Of a stretch of 64,000 bases of DNA, positions 35,084 to 43,326 are shown piece by piece (positions within the stretch are counted from its first letter, which is position 1; every line of letters begins with the position of its first letter). A program made the translations under genes and the position numbers. The notes beneath the pieces are model-generated. The model had not been told where the DNA came from, did no database searches, and was given only the letters and a program-made list of their open reading frames with translations. The stretch is taken from NCBI RefSeq assembly GCF_003062295.1, contig NZ_PYCN01000016.1, forward strand, positions 62,001 to 126,000. The letters run 5' to 3'. The stretch comes from Bradyrhizobium algeriense. GTDB taxonomy: Bacteria; Pseudomonadota; Alphaproteobacteria; Rhizobiales; Xanthobacteraceae.

Positions 35084-36124
35084 ATGCTACGGACATTTCG
35101 AGGCGGCCTCCTCATCGGGCTGGCGGTCGCAATCGCGATCGCGGCTATCGCAATCACCTATGAGCGTTACGACACCAAGACCTTGAAGCGGACCGTCCGT
35201 CGCGGCGACGTGCTGTGCGGCGTCAACAAGGGCCTGCCGGGCTTCTCGATTCCCGACGACAAGGGCGACTGGACCGGCTTCGACGTCGACTTCTGCCGCG
35301 CAGTGGCCGCGGCGATCTTCGACGATCCCAAGAAGGCGAAATTCGTAGCCCTCGACGCCAACGAGCGTTTCAAGGAACTGCAGAGCCGCAAGGTCGACAT
35401 TCTCTCCCGCAACACGACCTGGAGCATGTCGCGCGAGAGCAACAACTACCTCTATTTCCCGGCGGTGGCCTTTTATGACGGCCAGGGCTTCATGCTGCCG
35501 CGCTCGCGCAACATCGATTCAGCGCTGGACCTCAATAACAGCAAGGTTTGCGTGCAGGAGGGGACAACGACGCTGCTCAACCTCGCCGACTACTTCCGCG
35601 CCAACAACATGAAATACACGGAGATGAAATTTCCCAAGCTGGAAGACGTGCTCAAGGCCTATGAGGGCGGCAAGTGCGACACCTTCACCGCCGACGTCTC
35701 CCAGCTCTATGCACTCCGGTTGAACCTTACCCAACCGAACGACAACGTCATCCTGCCCGACGTCATCTCCAAGGAGCCGCTCGCCCCCGTGGTACGGCAG
35801 CGCGACGACGACTGGATGATGATCGTGAAGTGGACGCTGTACGCCATGATCAACGCCGAAGAACTCGGCGTCACCTCGAAGAACATCGACGAGGCGCTGA
35901 AGTCGAAGAAGCCCGACGTCATGCGGCTGGTCGGCACCGAAGGCAGTTACGGCGAAGACCTCGGACTGTCCAAGGACTGGGCCGCCCGGATCATCCGCCA
36001 TGTCGGCAATTACGGCGAGATCTATGACCGCAATGTCGGCGAAGGATCGAAGCTGAAGATCCCGCGCGGGCTGAATTCGCTGTGGAGCAACGGTGGCATC
36101 CAGTACGCCCCGCCGATACGGTAA
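35084..36124 (+). CDS. Amino-acid ABC transporter substrate-binding protein, AapJ-like (orphan)
   Basis: Binding protein of 346 aa from the SBP_bac_3/AapJ-BztA group. After the membrane-spanning signal (GGLLIGLAVAIAIAAIAITY) come VRRGDVLCGVNKGLPGFSIP, WTGFDVDFCRAVAAAIFDD, SKVCVQEGTTTLLNLADYF and the C-terminal RGLNSLWSNGGIQYAPPIR. This group serves general L-amino acid transporters, but no aapQ, aapM or aapP genes follow. The start at 35084 has a weak ribosome site; 35072 is an in-frame alternative. Confidence 0.9.
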   Translation: MLRTFRGGLLIGLAVAIAIAAIAITYERYDTKTLKRTVRRGDVLCGVNKGLPGFSIPDDKGDWTGFDVDFCRAVAAAIFDDPKKAKFVALDANERFKELQSRKVDILSRNTTWSMSRESNNYLYFPAVAFYDGQGFMLPRSRNIDSALDLNNSKVCVQEGTTTLLNLADYFRANNMKYTEMKFPKLEDVLKAYEGGKCDTFTADVSQLYALRLNLTQPNDNVILPDVISKEPLAPVVRQRDDDWMMIVKWTLYAMINAEELGVTSKNIDEALKSKKPDVMRLVGTEGSYGEDLGLSKDWAARIIRHVGNYGEIYDRNVGEGSKLKIPRGLNSLWSNGGIQYAPPIR

Positions 36125-36136
36125 CGGCCGCAAAAG

Positions 36137-36240
36137 CCGTCATTCCGGGGCGCGCTTAGCGCGAACCCGGAATCTCGAGATTCCCCGATGCGCAATTGCG
36201 CATCTGAGGTCTGGTCCTTCGGACCATCCCGGAATGACGG
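36137..36240. repeat. Multi-hairpin intergenic repeat (CGTCATTCCGGG family)
   Basis: Bounded by CGTCATTCCGGG and its complement, with internal hairpins CGCGCTTAGCGCG, GATGCGCAATTGCGCATC and GGTCCTTCGGACC. It fills the gap between convergent genes and could terminate both. Confidence 0.88.
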
Positions 36241-36248
36241 CGTAGCTC

Positions 36249-37388
36249 TCAATAACTCTTCATCCGCGCCAACTGATCGGCGTGGTAGTTGCTGTCGCCG
36301 AACAATTCCTGGCAGACCCGCGCGCGCTTCATGAAGAAGCCGATGTCGAACTGGTCGGTCATCCCCATGCCGCCGTGCATCTGCACGCCCTCCTGCACCG
36401 CCAGCGTTGCCGTCGTCCCGGCGCGGGCCTTTGCGACCGCGACCGCCGCGCTTGCGCGATCGAAATCGCCGTCAAGCGTCTGCAGCGCCTTCAGGACGGC
36501 GGCGCGGGTGATCTCGATATCGATGTAGAGCTGGGCTGCGCGGTGCTGCAGCGCCTGGAATTCGCCGATCAATTTGCCGAACTGCTTGCGCTCCTTCAGA
36601 TAGCTAACGGTGCGGCTGAACACCTCCTCGCTCAAGCCCACCATTTCGGAAGCGACCGCGCCACGGCCGATATTGAGCACGCCGTCCAGCAGCGCCGCAC
36701 CCTGGTCGACTTCGCCGAGCACATGATCCGCGTCGACCTCGACATTGGCGAATTCGATTCGCGCGGCGTTGTGCGCATCGACCATCACGGTGCGTTCGAT
36801 CGCGACGCCCTTGGCCTTGGGATCGACCAGGAACAGCGTCAGCCCGCTGCGCTCGCCGGCAGCGCCGCCGGTGCGGCCAGCGACGATCAGGAGATCGGCG
36901 GTGTGGCCGTCGACCACAAGCGCCTTGGCGCCGCTGAGCTTGAAACCGTTGCCGGAACGCACCGCCTGCAATTTGATCTGCAGCGGACGGTGCTTGGCGC
37001 CTTCATCAACGGCGAGCGCGGCCAGCAGCGACCCGTCGGCGATGTCAGGCAGATGCGCCGATTTCTGCGCCTCGCTGCCGCCGCGCGACAACGCGGAGAC
37101 CGCCAGCACCGCCGTTGACAAGAACGGCGACGGCATCAGCGTGCGGCCGATTTCCTCCATCACCACGCCGGCCTCGACACAGCCAAGCCCGCTGCCGCCG
37201 AAATTTTCAGGCACCAGTAGGCCGGAAAAGCCCATCTCGGCAAACGCCTCCCAGAGGTCGCGGGAAAAGCCCGTTGCGTCCTGGCTGTCGCGCAGACCGC
37301 GCAGATGCGACACCGGCGCCTTGTCGCTGATAAGGCCGCGCGCGCTGTCGCGCAGCATGGATTGTTCTTCGGTGAGGACGAGGGGCAT
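36249..37388 (-). CDS. Acyl-CoA dehydrogenase (short partner)
   Basis: FAD-dependent acyl-CoA dehydrogenase-family protein of 379 aa. Visible landmarks are LVLTEEQSMLRDSARGLI at the start, MGFSGLLVPENFGGSGLGC, and the C-terminal VQEGVQMHGGMGMTDQFDIG. It lies downstream of a second acyl-CoA dehydrogenase of 394 aa on the same strand. Such large/small pairs often form heteromeric enzymes for dicarboxylyl-, cyclic or aromatic-side-chain CoA esters, as in the pimeloyl-CoA (pim) operon. A dispersed repeat separates the two genes. The substrate cannot be read from the sequence. Confidence 0.9.
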   Translation of the reverse strand: MPLVLTEEQSMLRDSARGLISDKAPVSHLRGLRDSQDATGFSRDLWEAFAEMGFSGLLVPENFGGSGLGCVEAGVVMEEIGRTLMPSPFLSTAVLAVSALSRGGSEAQKSAHLPDIADGSLLAALAVDEGAKHRPLQIKLQAVRSGNGFKLSGAKALVVDGHTADLLIVAGRTGGAAGERSGLTLFLVDPKAKGVAIERTVMVDAHNAARIEFANVEVDADHVLGEVDQGAALLDGVLNIGRGAVASEMVGLSEEVFSRTVSYLKERKQFGKLIGEFQALQHRAAQLYIDIEITRAAVLKALQTLDGDFDRASAAVAVAKARAGTTATLAVQEGVQMHGGMGMTDQFDIGFFMKRARVCQELFGDSNYHADQLARMKSY

Positions 37389-37424
37389 GAGAGAGTTCCG
37401 TGTCAGAAGTGAATTAAGCTATTT

Positions 37425-37540
37425 CGTCGTCCCTGCGAAAGCAGGGACCCATACGCCGCGGCGCCTCGAGTATGATTGGTGCTAGCGTCACAATACTCAG
37501 ACAGCGGTGGTTATGGGTCCCTGCTTTCGCAGGGACGACG
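37425..37540. repeat. Dispersed palindromic repeat with perfect 29-base arms
   Basis: The left arm 37425-37453 begins CGTCGTCCCTGCGAAAGCAG and the right arm 37512-37540 is its exact complement. The interior starts CGCCGCGGCGCC, as in the copy at 55947-56068. It lies between the two acyl-CoA dehydrogenase genes. Confidence 0.95.
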
Positions 37541-37558
37541 AGAGAGAAAGCCTGGGCG

Positions 37559-38743
37559 CTACGCCCCCGGCAGGTCGAGGATGCGCTTGGCGACGATGCC
37601 GAGCATTACCTCGCTGGTGCCGCCTTCGATCGAGTTGGCCTTGGTGCGCAGCCAAGCGCGCGGGCGGGCGCCGCCTCTGGAGCGCTCGCTTTCCCATTCC
37701 AGCGCATCGATGCCGCCAGCCGACATCAGGATTTCGTGGCGGCGCTTGTTGAGTTCGGTGCCGTAATATTTCATCGCCGAGGAAAACGCCGGATGCGACT
37801 GCCCGGCCTTGGCGAGATCAACGGCGCGCTCGGCAACGGCCGCAAACGCCGCCTCGTCGATGTCGAACGCGGCGATCTGGCCGCGCAGCATGGCATCATC
37901 GAGCTGGCCGGAATCATCACTACCGACGGAGTCGGCGGCGACCTGCCCAAGCGGACGGCCGATACCGCGCTCGCCAGTACCTGATATCATCGCTCGCTCG
38001 TGCTGCAGCAGATATTTTGCAACATCCCAGCCGCGGTTGACCTGGCCCACCACGTGCGATTTCGGCACGCGGACATTGTCGAAGAAGGTTTCACAGAACG
38101 GCGAATAACCTGAGATCAGGAGAATGGGTTTTGTCGAAACACCCTTTGAGGCCATGTCGAACAGGATAAAACTGATGCCGTCGTGCTTCTTCGCCGCGGG
38201 ATCGGTCCGCACCAGGCAGAAGATCCAGTCGGCGTAATTCGCATATGACGTCCATATCTTCTGGCCGTTGATGATGTAGTCGTCGCCGTCGCTCTCGGCG
38301 CGGGTCTGCAGCGAGGCGAGGTCCGATCCGGCATTCGGCTCGGAATAGCCCTGGCACCAGCGGATCAGGCCCGCGGCGATTTTTGGCAGATGCTCCTTCT
38401 TCTGCGCCTCGTTGCCGTACTTCAGCAGCGCCGGCCCGAGCATCCAGATGCCAAAACTCGACAGCGGCGACCGCGCGCCCATCGCCGACATTTCCTCGCG
38501 CAGCACCTTGTGCTCGGCGCGATCGAGCCCTCCGCCGCCATATTCCTTCGGCCAGTCCGGCACGGTCCAGCCCTTGTCGCGCATCCGCTCGAACCAGATG
38601 CGCTGCGGCTCGGACGAGAACTTTGCGTTGCGCCCGCCCCAATAGGTGTCGTTCTCCGAGGTCATCGGACGGCGCATCTCCGGCGGGCAATTTGCCTCCA
38701 GCCAGGCGCGGGTTTCACGGCGGAATGTTTCCAGATCGGACAT
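37559..38743 (-). CDS. Acyl-CoA dehydrogenase (long partner)
   Basis: Acyl-CoA dehydrogenase-family protein of 394 aa. The middle domain contains QGYSEPNAGSDLASLQTRAE and IINGQKIWTSYANYADW, and the C-terminus ends NSIEGGTSEVMLGIVAKRIL. It begins MSDLETFRRETRAWLEANCP. It is upstream of the 379-aa paralogue with only a repeat element between them, so the two probably function as a pair. The FAD-binding and substrate regions look intact. The exact CoA ester is not known. Confidence 0.92.
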   Translation of the reverse strand: MSDLETFRRETRAWLEANCPPEMRRPMTSENDTYWGGRNAKFSSEPQRIWFERMRDKGWTVPDWPKEYGGGGLDRAEHKVLREEMSAMGARSPLSSFGIWMLGPALLKYGNEAQKKEHLPKIAAGLIRWCQGYSEPNAGSDLASLQTRAESDGDDYIINGQKIWTSYANYADWIFCLVRTDPAAKKHDGISFILFDMASKGVSTKPILLISGYSPFCETFFDNVRVPKSHVVGQVNRGWDVAKYLLQHERAMISGTGERGIGRPLGQVAADSVGSDDSGQLDDAMLRGQIAAFDIDEAAFAAVAERAVDLAKAGQSHPAFSSAMKYYGTELNKRRHEILMSAGGIDALEWESERSRGGARPRAWLRTKANSIEGGTSEVMLGIVAKRILDLPGA

Positions 38744-38904
38744 GATGGCGTTTCCATGTGGGATATTTGCGTCGACCTTAGCCGTCGCATGGCGGAATTC
38801 AATATATGTCTGACATCAGCCCATGCGGCAGGGGGCGGTGGTCATGATGCCCGATCGGGTGTATGCGCAAAGCCGTACCGATTGAAAAACAAGAGGAAAC
38901 GGGC

Positions 38905-39450
38905 ATGCGGTTGAAGTTGCTTTCGCCTGGCGAAATGAGCGCCGAACAAAAAGAAACCTACGACGAAGCGGTATCCGGCAAGCGCGGCGCCCCGCCGGCG
39001 CCGATGATGGCCTGGCTCAACAGCCCGGACATGGCGCGGCACGCCACGCGGCTCGGCGAACAACTCCGTTTCAACACGATCTTTCCCGCAAAGCTTTCCG
39101 AGATCGCGATTCTCGTCACCGCCCGGCACTGGACCTCGCATTACGAATGGTATGCGCATAAGCGGCTGGCGCTGAAGGGCGGCATGGACCCGAAGATCAT
39201 CGAGGATATCCGCGACCGCCGCACGCCTGTGTTCGACGATCCGAAGGGGCAGATGATCTACGACGTTGCCAAGTCGCTGCATGAGGGCAAAGGCGTCTCC
39301 AAGTCGCTATACGACGAGGCCGTGAAGGTGCTCACCGAACGCGGGATCGTCGAGGTGATCGGGCTGTGCGGCTATTACACCATGGTGTCGATGACGCTGA
39401 ACACGTTCGAGTTCGGGCTGCCGGAGGGAGAGGCCTCCGACCTTGCGTGA
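38905..39450 (+). CDS. Carboxymuconolactone decarboxylase-family protein
   Basis: CMD/AhpD-fold protein of 181 aa. ATG at 38905 follows AAGAGGAAAC; an upstream in-frame start is less likely. The fold signature appears as LSEIAILVTARHWTSHYEWY followed by AHKRLALKGG. The catalytic CxxC of AhpD is absent while the Glu and His of the core helix (EWYAH) are kept, so thiol peroxidase activity is unlikely. Together with the VOC protein 50 bases downstream it suggests a small catabolic operon, divergent from the acyl-CoA dehydrogenases. Confidence 0.88.
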   Translation: MRLKLLSPGEMSAEQKETYDEAVSGKRGAPPAPMMAWLNSPDMARHATRLGEQLRFNTIFPAKLSEIAILVTARHWTSHYEWYAHKRLALKGGMDPKIIEDIRDRRTPVFDDPKGQMIYDVAKSLHEGKGVSKSLYDEAVKVLTERGIVEVIGLCGYYTMVSMTLNTFEFGLPEGEASDLA

Positions 39451-39499
39451 TGAGAATCCGCGATTACGTGTCCCGGACGCGGTGCAAAGCGGAGACAAC

Positions 39500-39994
39500 A
39501 TGCCCCAGAACCCACCCATCATTGCCGGCACAAGGATCGGGCATGTCCATCTCAAGGTCGCCGACCTCGAACGCGCGCTGGGCTTTTATTGCGGCGTGCT
39601 CGGCTTCGAGGTGATGCAACGGATGGGCGCCAGCGCGGCGTTCATTTCGGCGGGTGGCTATCACCATCACATCGGGCTCAACACCTGGGAAAGCAAAGGC
39701 GGCCATCCGCCGCCGCCTGATGCCACCGGGCTGTTTCACACCGCCATTCTCTATCCCACCCGCCCGGCGCTGGCGGATGCGCTGTATCGCGTGATCCAGG
39801 CCGGCATCGAGCTTGACGGCGCCAGCGACCACGGCGTCAGCGAGGCGCTGTATTTGCGCGATCCCGACCAGAACGGCGTCGAGCTCTACCGCGACCGGCC
39901 GCAGGAGGACTGGCCCCGCGCGCCGGACGGCTCGCTCGCGATGTTCACGAAACGGCTGGATCTGGAGGATTTGCTCAGGCAGCGTGAGGCGTGA
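39500..39994 (+). CDS. VOC-family protein (glyoxalase/extradiol dioxygenase fold)
   Basis: A 164-aa vicinal-oxygen-chelate protein. GGAGA precedes the ATG. Two beta-alpha-beta modules are visible: IGHVHLKVADLERALGFYCG with a metal His, and GLFHTAILYPTRPALADALY with another. They end in the usual DPDQNGVELYRDRP, whose Glu is the third ligand. The GYHHHIGLNTWESKGG segment is typical of CatE-like catechol-2,3-dioxygenase relatives. Ring-cleavage or lyase activity is possible. Confidence 0.88.
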   Translation: MPQNPPIIAGTRIGHVHLKVADLERALGFYCGVLGFEVMQRMGASAAFISAGGYHHHIGLNTWESKGGHPPPPDATGLFHTAILYPTRPALADALYRVIQAGIELDGASDHGVSEALYLRDPDQNGVELYRDRPQEDWPRAPDGSLAMFTKRLDLEDLLRQREA

Positions 39995-39998
39995 GCCT

Positions 39999-40077
39999 GT
40001 AGCCCGGATGGAGCGAAGCGAAATCCGGGGTGCCTCAGCCACCGGCCCCGGATTTCGCTTCGCTCCATCCGGGCTAC
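39999..40077. repeat. Palindromic repeat supplying an MFS stop codon
   Basis: Inverted repeat opening GTAGCCCGGATGGAGCGAAG and closing with the complement. The minus-strand MFS gene ends at the TAG inside its right end (40074-40076), so the element contributes the stop codon. It sits between convergent genes. Confidence 0.92.
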
Positions 40078-41300
40078 GCTTTCTTTGCGCGCCCGCGGAT
40101 CATGATCAGCACCGCCGCCGTCAGCTCCACCGCGATGCAGCCGTAGAACGGCAGCGTATAGCTTCCCGAGAGATCGCGCAGCAGGCCGACCACGCCGGGG
40201 CCGAACGCGTAGGTGATCTGGTTGATCGCCGTGATCAAACTGACCAGCACGCCGAACGAACGCGGGTCGAATTCGCGCTGCACGATTAGCGCCGGCACCG
40301 TGATCAGATTGCCGACCGAAAACCCGAACAGCGCGCAGGCCGCGATCAGCGCGTAATCATGATGCACGTTGATGACGATGACGAGCGCGACCGCCTGGCT
40401 GACAAAGGAGAGCGAGGACGCCAGCCGCTGGTTCATCCGGTCGATCACGAAGGAAAACAGCACGCGGCCGACCACCGCCATCGCCGTCAACAGCGCCATC
40501 GCAATCGCCGCCTGCTGCCGCCCGATCACCGAATCCAGAAACGCGATCAGATGCACGATGAAGCCGACCTGCGCGAACAGCACCAGCGCGAACGCCGCTG
40601 ACACCGAGAGGAAGCCGACATCGCGAAAGGCGCGCGCGCGAATTTGAGTCGGCGACGGCGCGTCGGCAGCGTCGATCGCGCCCGCGCCCGAATGAGCCGG
40701 CGGCCGTCCGACGGACAGCAGGATCACCGGCACCATCAGCGCGACCATCACCACCGCCGAGGCGGTCATCGCGCCGGAGAAACCAAAATAGCCGATCGCG
40801 GTGATCAGCAACGGCACACCGACGATGCCGCCGAAGCTCGCGCCGTTCAGCGCCAGGCTGATCGCCATGCCGCGCTTCTTGTCGAACCAGAGGCCCAGCA
40901 CGTTGGTGATGATGCCGAGGCTGGTGCCGGCCCAGCCAAAGGCGAGCACGGCATTGGCCAGGTAAAGCTGCCAGGGTTCGCGCACCTGGCCGATCGAGAT
41001 CGCGGCGGCGGCCATCGCCAACGTTCCCGCGATCAGGCAATTGCGCGGGCCGAACGCCTTGATGGCTTCGCTGACGAACGCGACTAGCGCGGCGCCGAAC
41101 AGATAGAAGAACGTCGTGCCGGACGAGATCAGCGACGCCGGCCAGCCGTACAGCCGCTGCAATTCGGCGACATAGACGCTTTGGCCATAGAAGCCGAGCC
41201 CCCAGCCGAACGTCGCCAGCAGGAAACAGACAACGACGATGCGCCAGCCGTCGTAGCGGATCGAGGTTTCGTCGCGAGGGGTGTAGTTGAGGGCGTCCAA
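40074..41300 (-). CDS. MFS transporter (monocarboxylate/aromatic acid type)
   Basis: Twelve-helix major facilitator of 408 aa. The N-terminal half has WRIVVVCFLLATFGWGLGFY and the loop GLWFDKKRGMAISLALNGAS typical of oxalate/monocarboxylate-type MFS proteins; a charged central loop around residue 205-225 divides the halves. The last residues RGRAKKA run into a repeat element that gives the stop. It probably imports an organic acid for the neighbouring catabolic genes; the direction and substrate are inferred. Confidence 0.87.
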   Translation of the reverse strand: MDALNYTPRDETSIRYDGWRIVVVCFLLATFGWGLGFYGQSVYVAELQRLYGWPASLISSGTTFFYLFGAALVAFVSEAIKAFGPRNCLIAGTLAMAAAAISIGQVREPWQLYLANAVLAFGWAGTSLGIITNVLGLWFDKKRGMAISLALNGASFGGIVGVPLLITAIGYFGFSGAMTASAVVMVALMVPVILLSVGRPPAHSGAGAIDAADAPSPTQIRARAFRDVGFLSVSAAFALVLFAQVGFIVHLIAFLDSVIGRQQAAIAMALLTAMAVVGRVLFSFVIDRMNQRLASSLSFVSQAVALVIVINVHHDYALIAACALFGFSVGNLITVPALIVQREFDPRSFGVLVSLITAINQITYAFGPGVVGLLRDLSGSYTLPFYGCIAVELTAAVLIMIRGRAKKA

Positions 41301-41321
41301 CTTCTTTCTCTACTTTCGCTC

Positions 41322-41411
41322 CGTCATGGCCGGGCTTGTCCCGGCCATCCACGTCTTAATGTCCATCAGCAAGTAAAGACGTGGATGCCCGGGACAAGCC
41401 TGGGCATGACG
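41322..41411. repeat. Palindromic repeat (CGTCATGGCCGGG family)
   Basis: The arms begin CGTCATGGCCGGGCTTGTCC and end with a near complement closing GGGCATGACG, with an internal ACGTCTT/AAGACGT stem. It lies upstream of the MFS gene and downstream of the NTF2-like gene. Confidence 0.9.
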
Positions 41412-41476
41412 ATAACTACTAGCAGAGTCATAAGGGCCATCAATTCGACGGACGCCGAACTGTCAGCAGATGGCAA

Positions 41477-41839
41477 CTAGGTTGCCGGCTTCGACGGATC
41501 GTAGAAAAACCGCTCGCGAAAGACTCTGTCGCCGCGCCATTCCTGCAGCGCGACTTCGTCGAATTTGCCGGTCTTGCCGGAATGATAATCGAACTCGAAA
41601 ACCCAGTTGATCGCGACGCGATCGCCCTCGACGACCGAGGCAACGCAAGTCGACGTCACGCTCTTGACGCGTTCCAGCACCGCGCGCTCATGCGCGACCA
41701 GGACGTCGCGACCGACCCGCGGCGGCGCCGCGTTCTCCTGCATGCTGGCGTCCTCGGTATAGAAACGCTCGATCGCTCCGGCGTGGTCGCCGGAGACGAC
41801 GGCTGCAATGAACTCATCGAGACGGGCGCGCGTCGGCAT
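41477..41839 (-). CDS. NTF2-like/SnoaL-fold protein
   Basis: A 120-aa protein with the cone-shaped SnoaL/NTF2 pattern: LDEFIAAVVSGDHAGAIERF, FYTEDASMQENAAPPRVGRD and VAINWVFEFDYHSGKTGKF. ATG at 41839 follows AGGAGG. Members act as isomerases, hydrolases or binding proteins, and no catalytic set can be assigned with confidence. It lies 26 bases past the second MFS gene on the same strand, so they may be co-transcribed. Confidence 0.8.
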   Translation of the reverse strand: MPTRARLDEFIAAVVSGDHAGAIERFYTEDASMQENAAPPRVGRDVLVAHERAVLERVKSVTSTCVASVVEGDRVAINWVFEFDYHSGKTGKFDEVALQEWRGDRVFRERFFYDPSKPAT

Positions 41840-41865
41840 GGAGCCTCCTGCAATCAAATTGAAGA

Positions 41866-43113
41866 TCAAATACTCGGATCAAGAATTTCGTCGACCGCCT
41901 GCAGCCTCGCCCGCCGCTTGGCGAACGAGGCCAGAAACAGCACCGCAAGGCCGAGCAGCACCGGCGGGAACACCACCATGTTTACCATCGACCAGCCGTA
42001 ATGCGCCAGCAACTGGCCGGACGAGAACGAGCCCAGCGCCATCATTCCGAACACCAGGAAATCGTTGAAGGCCTGCACCTTATTGCGCTCCTGCGGCCGA
42101 TGCGTTTCCAGCACCAGCGCCGACGCGCCGATAAAGGCGAAGTTCCAACCCACCCCGAGCACGATCAGCGTCGCCCAAAAGTGCATCGCGGTGATGCCGG
42201 CAAGGCCGATCCCCGCGGCGACGGCTTCCAGCAGCAGGCCGAGCGCCACGATCCTTTGCGCGCCGAAACGCGCGATCAGCGAGCCCGTGAAGAAGCTCGG
42301 CCCATACATCGCCACGATGTGCCACTGGATGCCGAAATTGGAATCGCTCACCGTGAGACCGCACATCTTCATGGCGAGCGGCGCCGAGGTCATCACGAGG
42401 TTCATCATGGGGTAGGCGATCACCCCGCACATCGCGGCGGCAATGAAGCGCGGCTGCCGCGCGATCGTCCACAGCGGCCGGCCGCCATGCAGATCCGACG
42501 GCGCCGGCTTTGGCGCATCGACGCCCCACAGCACCGCCATCGCCACCAGCGCGACAAAGGCCTGCGCCAGGAAAGAGAAGGCAAACAGATAAGGCGGCCA
42601 GATATCCATGGTCCATTGCACGAGCTGCGGACCGAGCACGCCGGCGAACACGCCGCCCGCCATCACCCACGACACGGCCTTGGGCCGGAACGCTGTGCTG
42701 GCGCCGTCGGCGGCGGCGAAACGATAGGATTGCGCGACCGCGCCGTAGAGACCGCCGAGAAACGTCGCGCCGCAAAACAGCCAGAACGAGGCATACAGGA
42801 CAGCGATGGCGGCGAGCGCGCCGGTCAGCACGCCGCAGAACGTGCCGATGATGAAAGCCGTGCGGCGGCCATAGGCGCGCGAGATCGCGCCGGTCGGCAG
42901 CGTGCCGGCGGCGAGCCCCAGCACATACATCGAGAGCGGCACGGTGGCGAACGAGATGTTCGGCGCCAGCGTCGCGCCGACGATCGAGCCGGTGGCGAAA
43001 ATGACCGCCGAATTGGCGCCGGTCAGCGCCTGCGCCGCGGCGAGCCGCAGCACGTTGCCGCGCGCACGCGCGTCATTGGCGATCTCTTCGGTAGCTGTAG
43101 TGGTATCCAACAT
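41866..43113 (-). CDS. MFS transporter
   Basis: Major facilitator of 415 aa with twelve predicted helices. It begins MLDTTTATEEIANDARARGN and has a first helix at ALTGANSAVIFATGSIVGAT, an RAYGRRTAFIIGTFCG loop and a long central segment around DAPKPAPSDLHGG. The pattern is that of the drug/metabolite efflux-type MFS group. ATG at 43113 was chosen over a TTG six bases upstream. No substrate can be read. It is divergent from the S9 peptidase gene. Confidence 0.87.
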   Translation of the reverse strand: MLDTTTATEEIANDARARGNVLRLAAAQALTGANSAVIFATGSIVGATLAPNISFATVPLSMYVLGLAAGTLPTGAISRAYGRRTAFIIGTFCGVLTGALAAIAVLYASFWLFCGATFLGGLYGAVAQSYRFAAADGASTAFRPKAVSWVMAGGVFAGVLGPQLVQWTMDIWPPYLFAFSFLAQAFVALVAMAVLWGVDAPKPAPSDLHGGRPLWTIARQPRFIAAAMCGVIAYPMMNLVMTSAPLAMKMCGLTVSDSNFGIQWHIVAMYGPSFFTGSLIARFGAQRIVALGLLLEAVAAGIGLAGITAMHFWATLIVLGVGWNFAFIGASALVLETHRPQERNKVQAFNDFLVFGMMALGSFSSGQLLAHYGWSMVNMVVFPPVLLGLAVLFLASFAKRRARLQAVDEILDPSI

Positions 43114-43326
43114 CGGCAATTCCGCTCCGCAGGCCCCGCGGAGAGCCTTGTCGATTCATTGCGGGGCACTATGAAGACGCTGGGCGATGCGATCAACCAG
43201 CGCAAACGGGCGCGCGCTATGCGAAGCGCGCGCATTGGACAGGACACCGGCAACAGCCTACATCGGGGGTCGCCCGATCATGCCCTATTGCGGTACAAGC
43301 GACCGGCATTTCCTGGAGTTCAAGCC

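Noticed and set aside
42001..43326. 440-codon upstream extension in frame with the S9 peptidase
   Set aside because: It runs antisense to the MFS gene; the peptidase has a proper ATG and ribosome site at 43327 and normal length from there.
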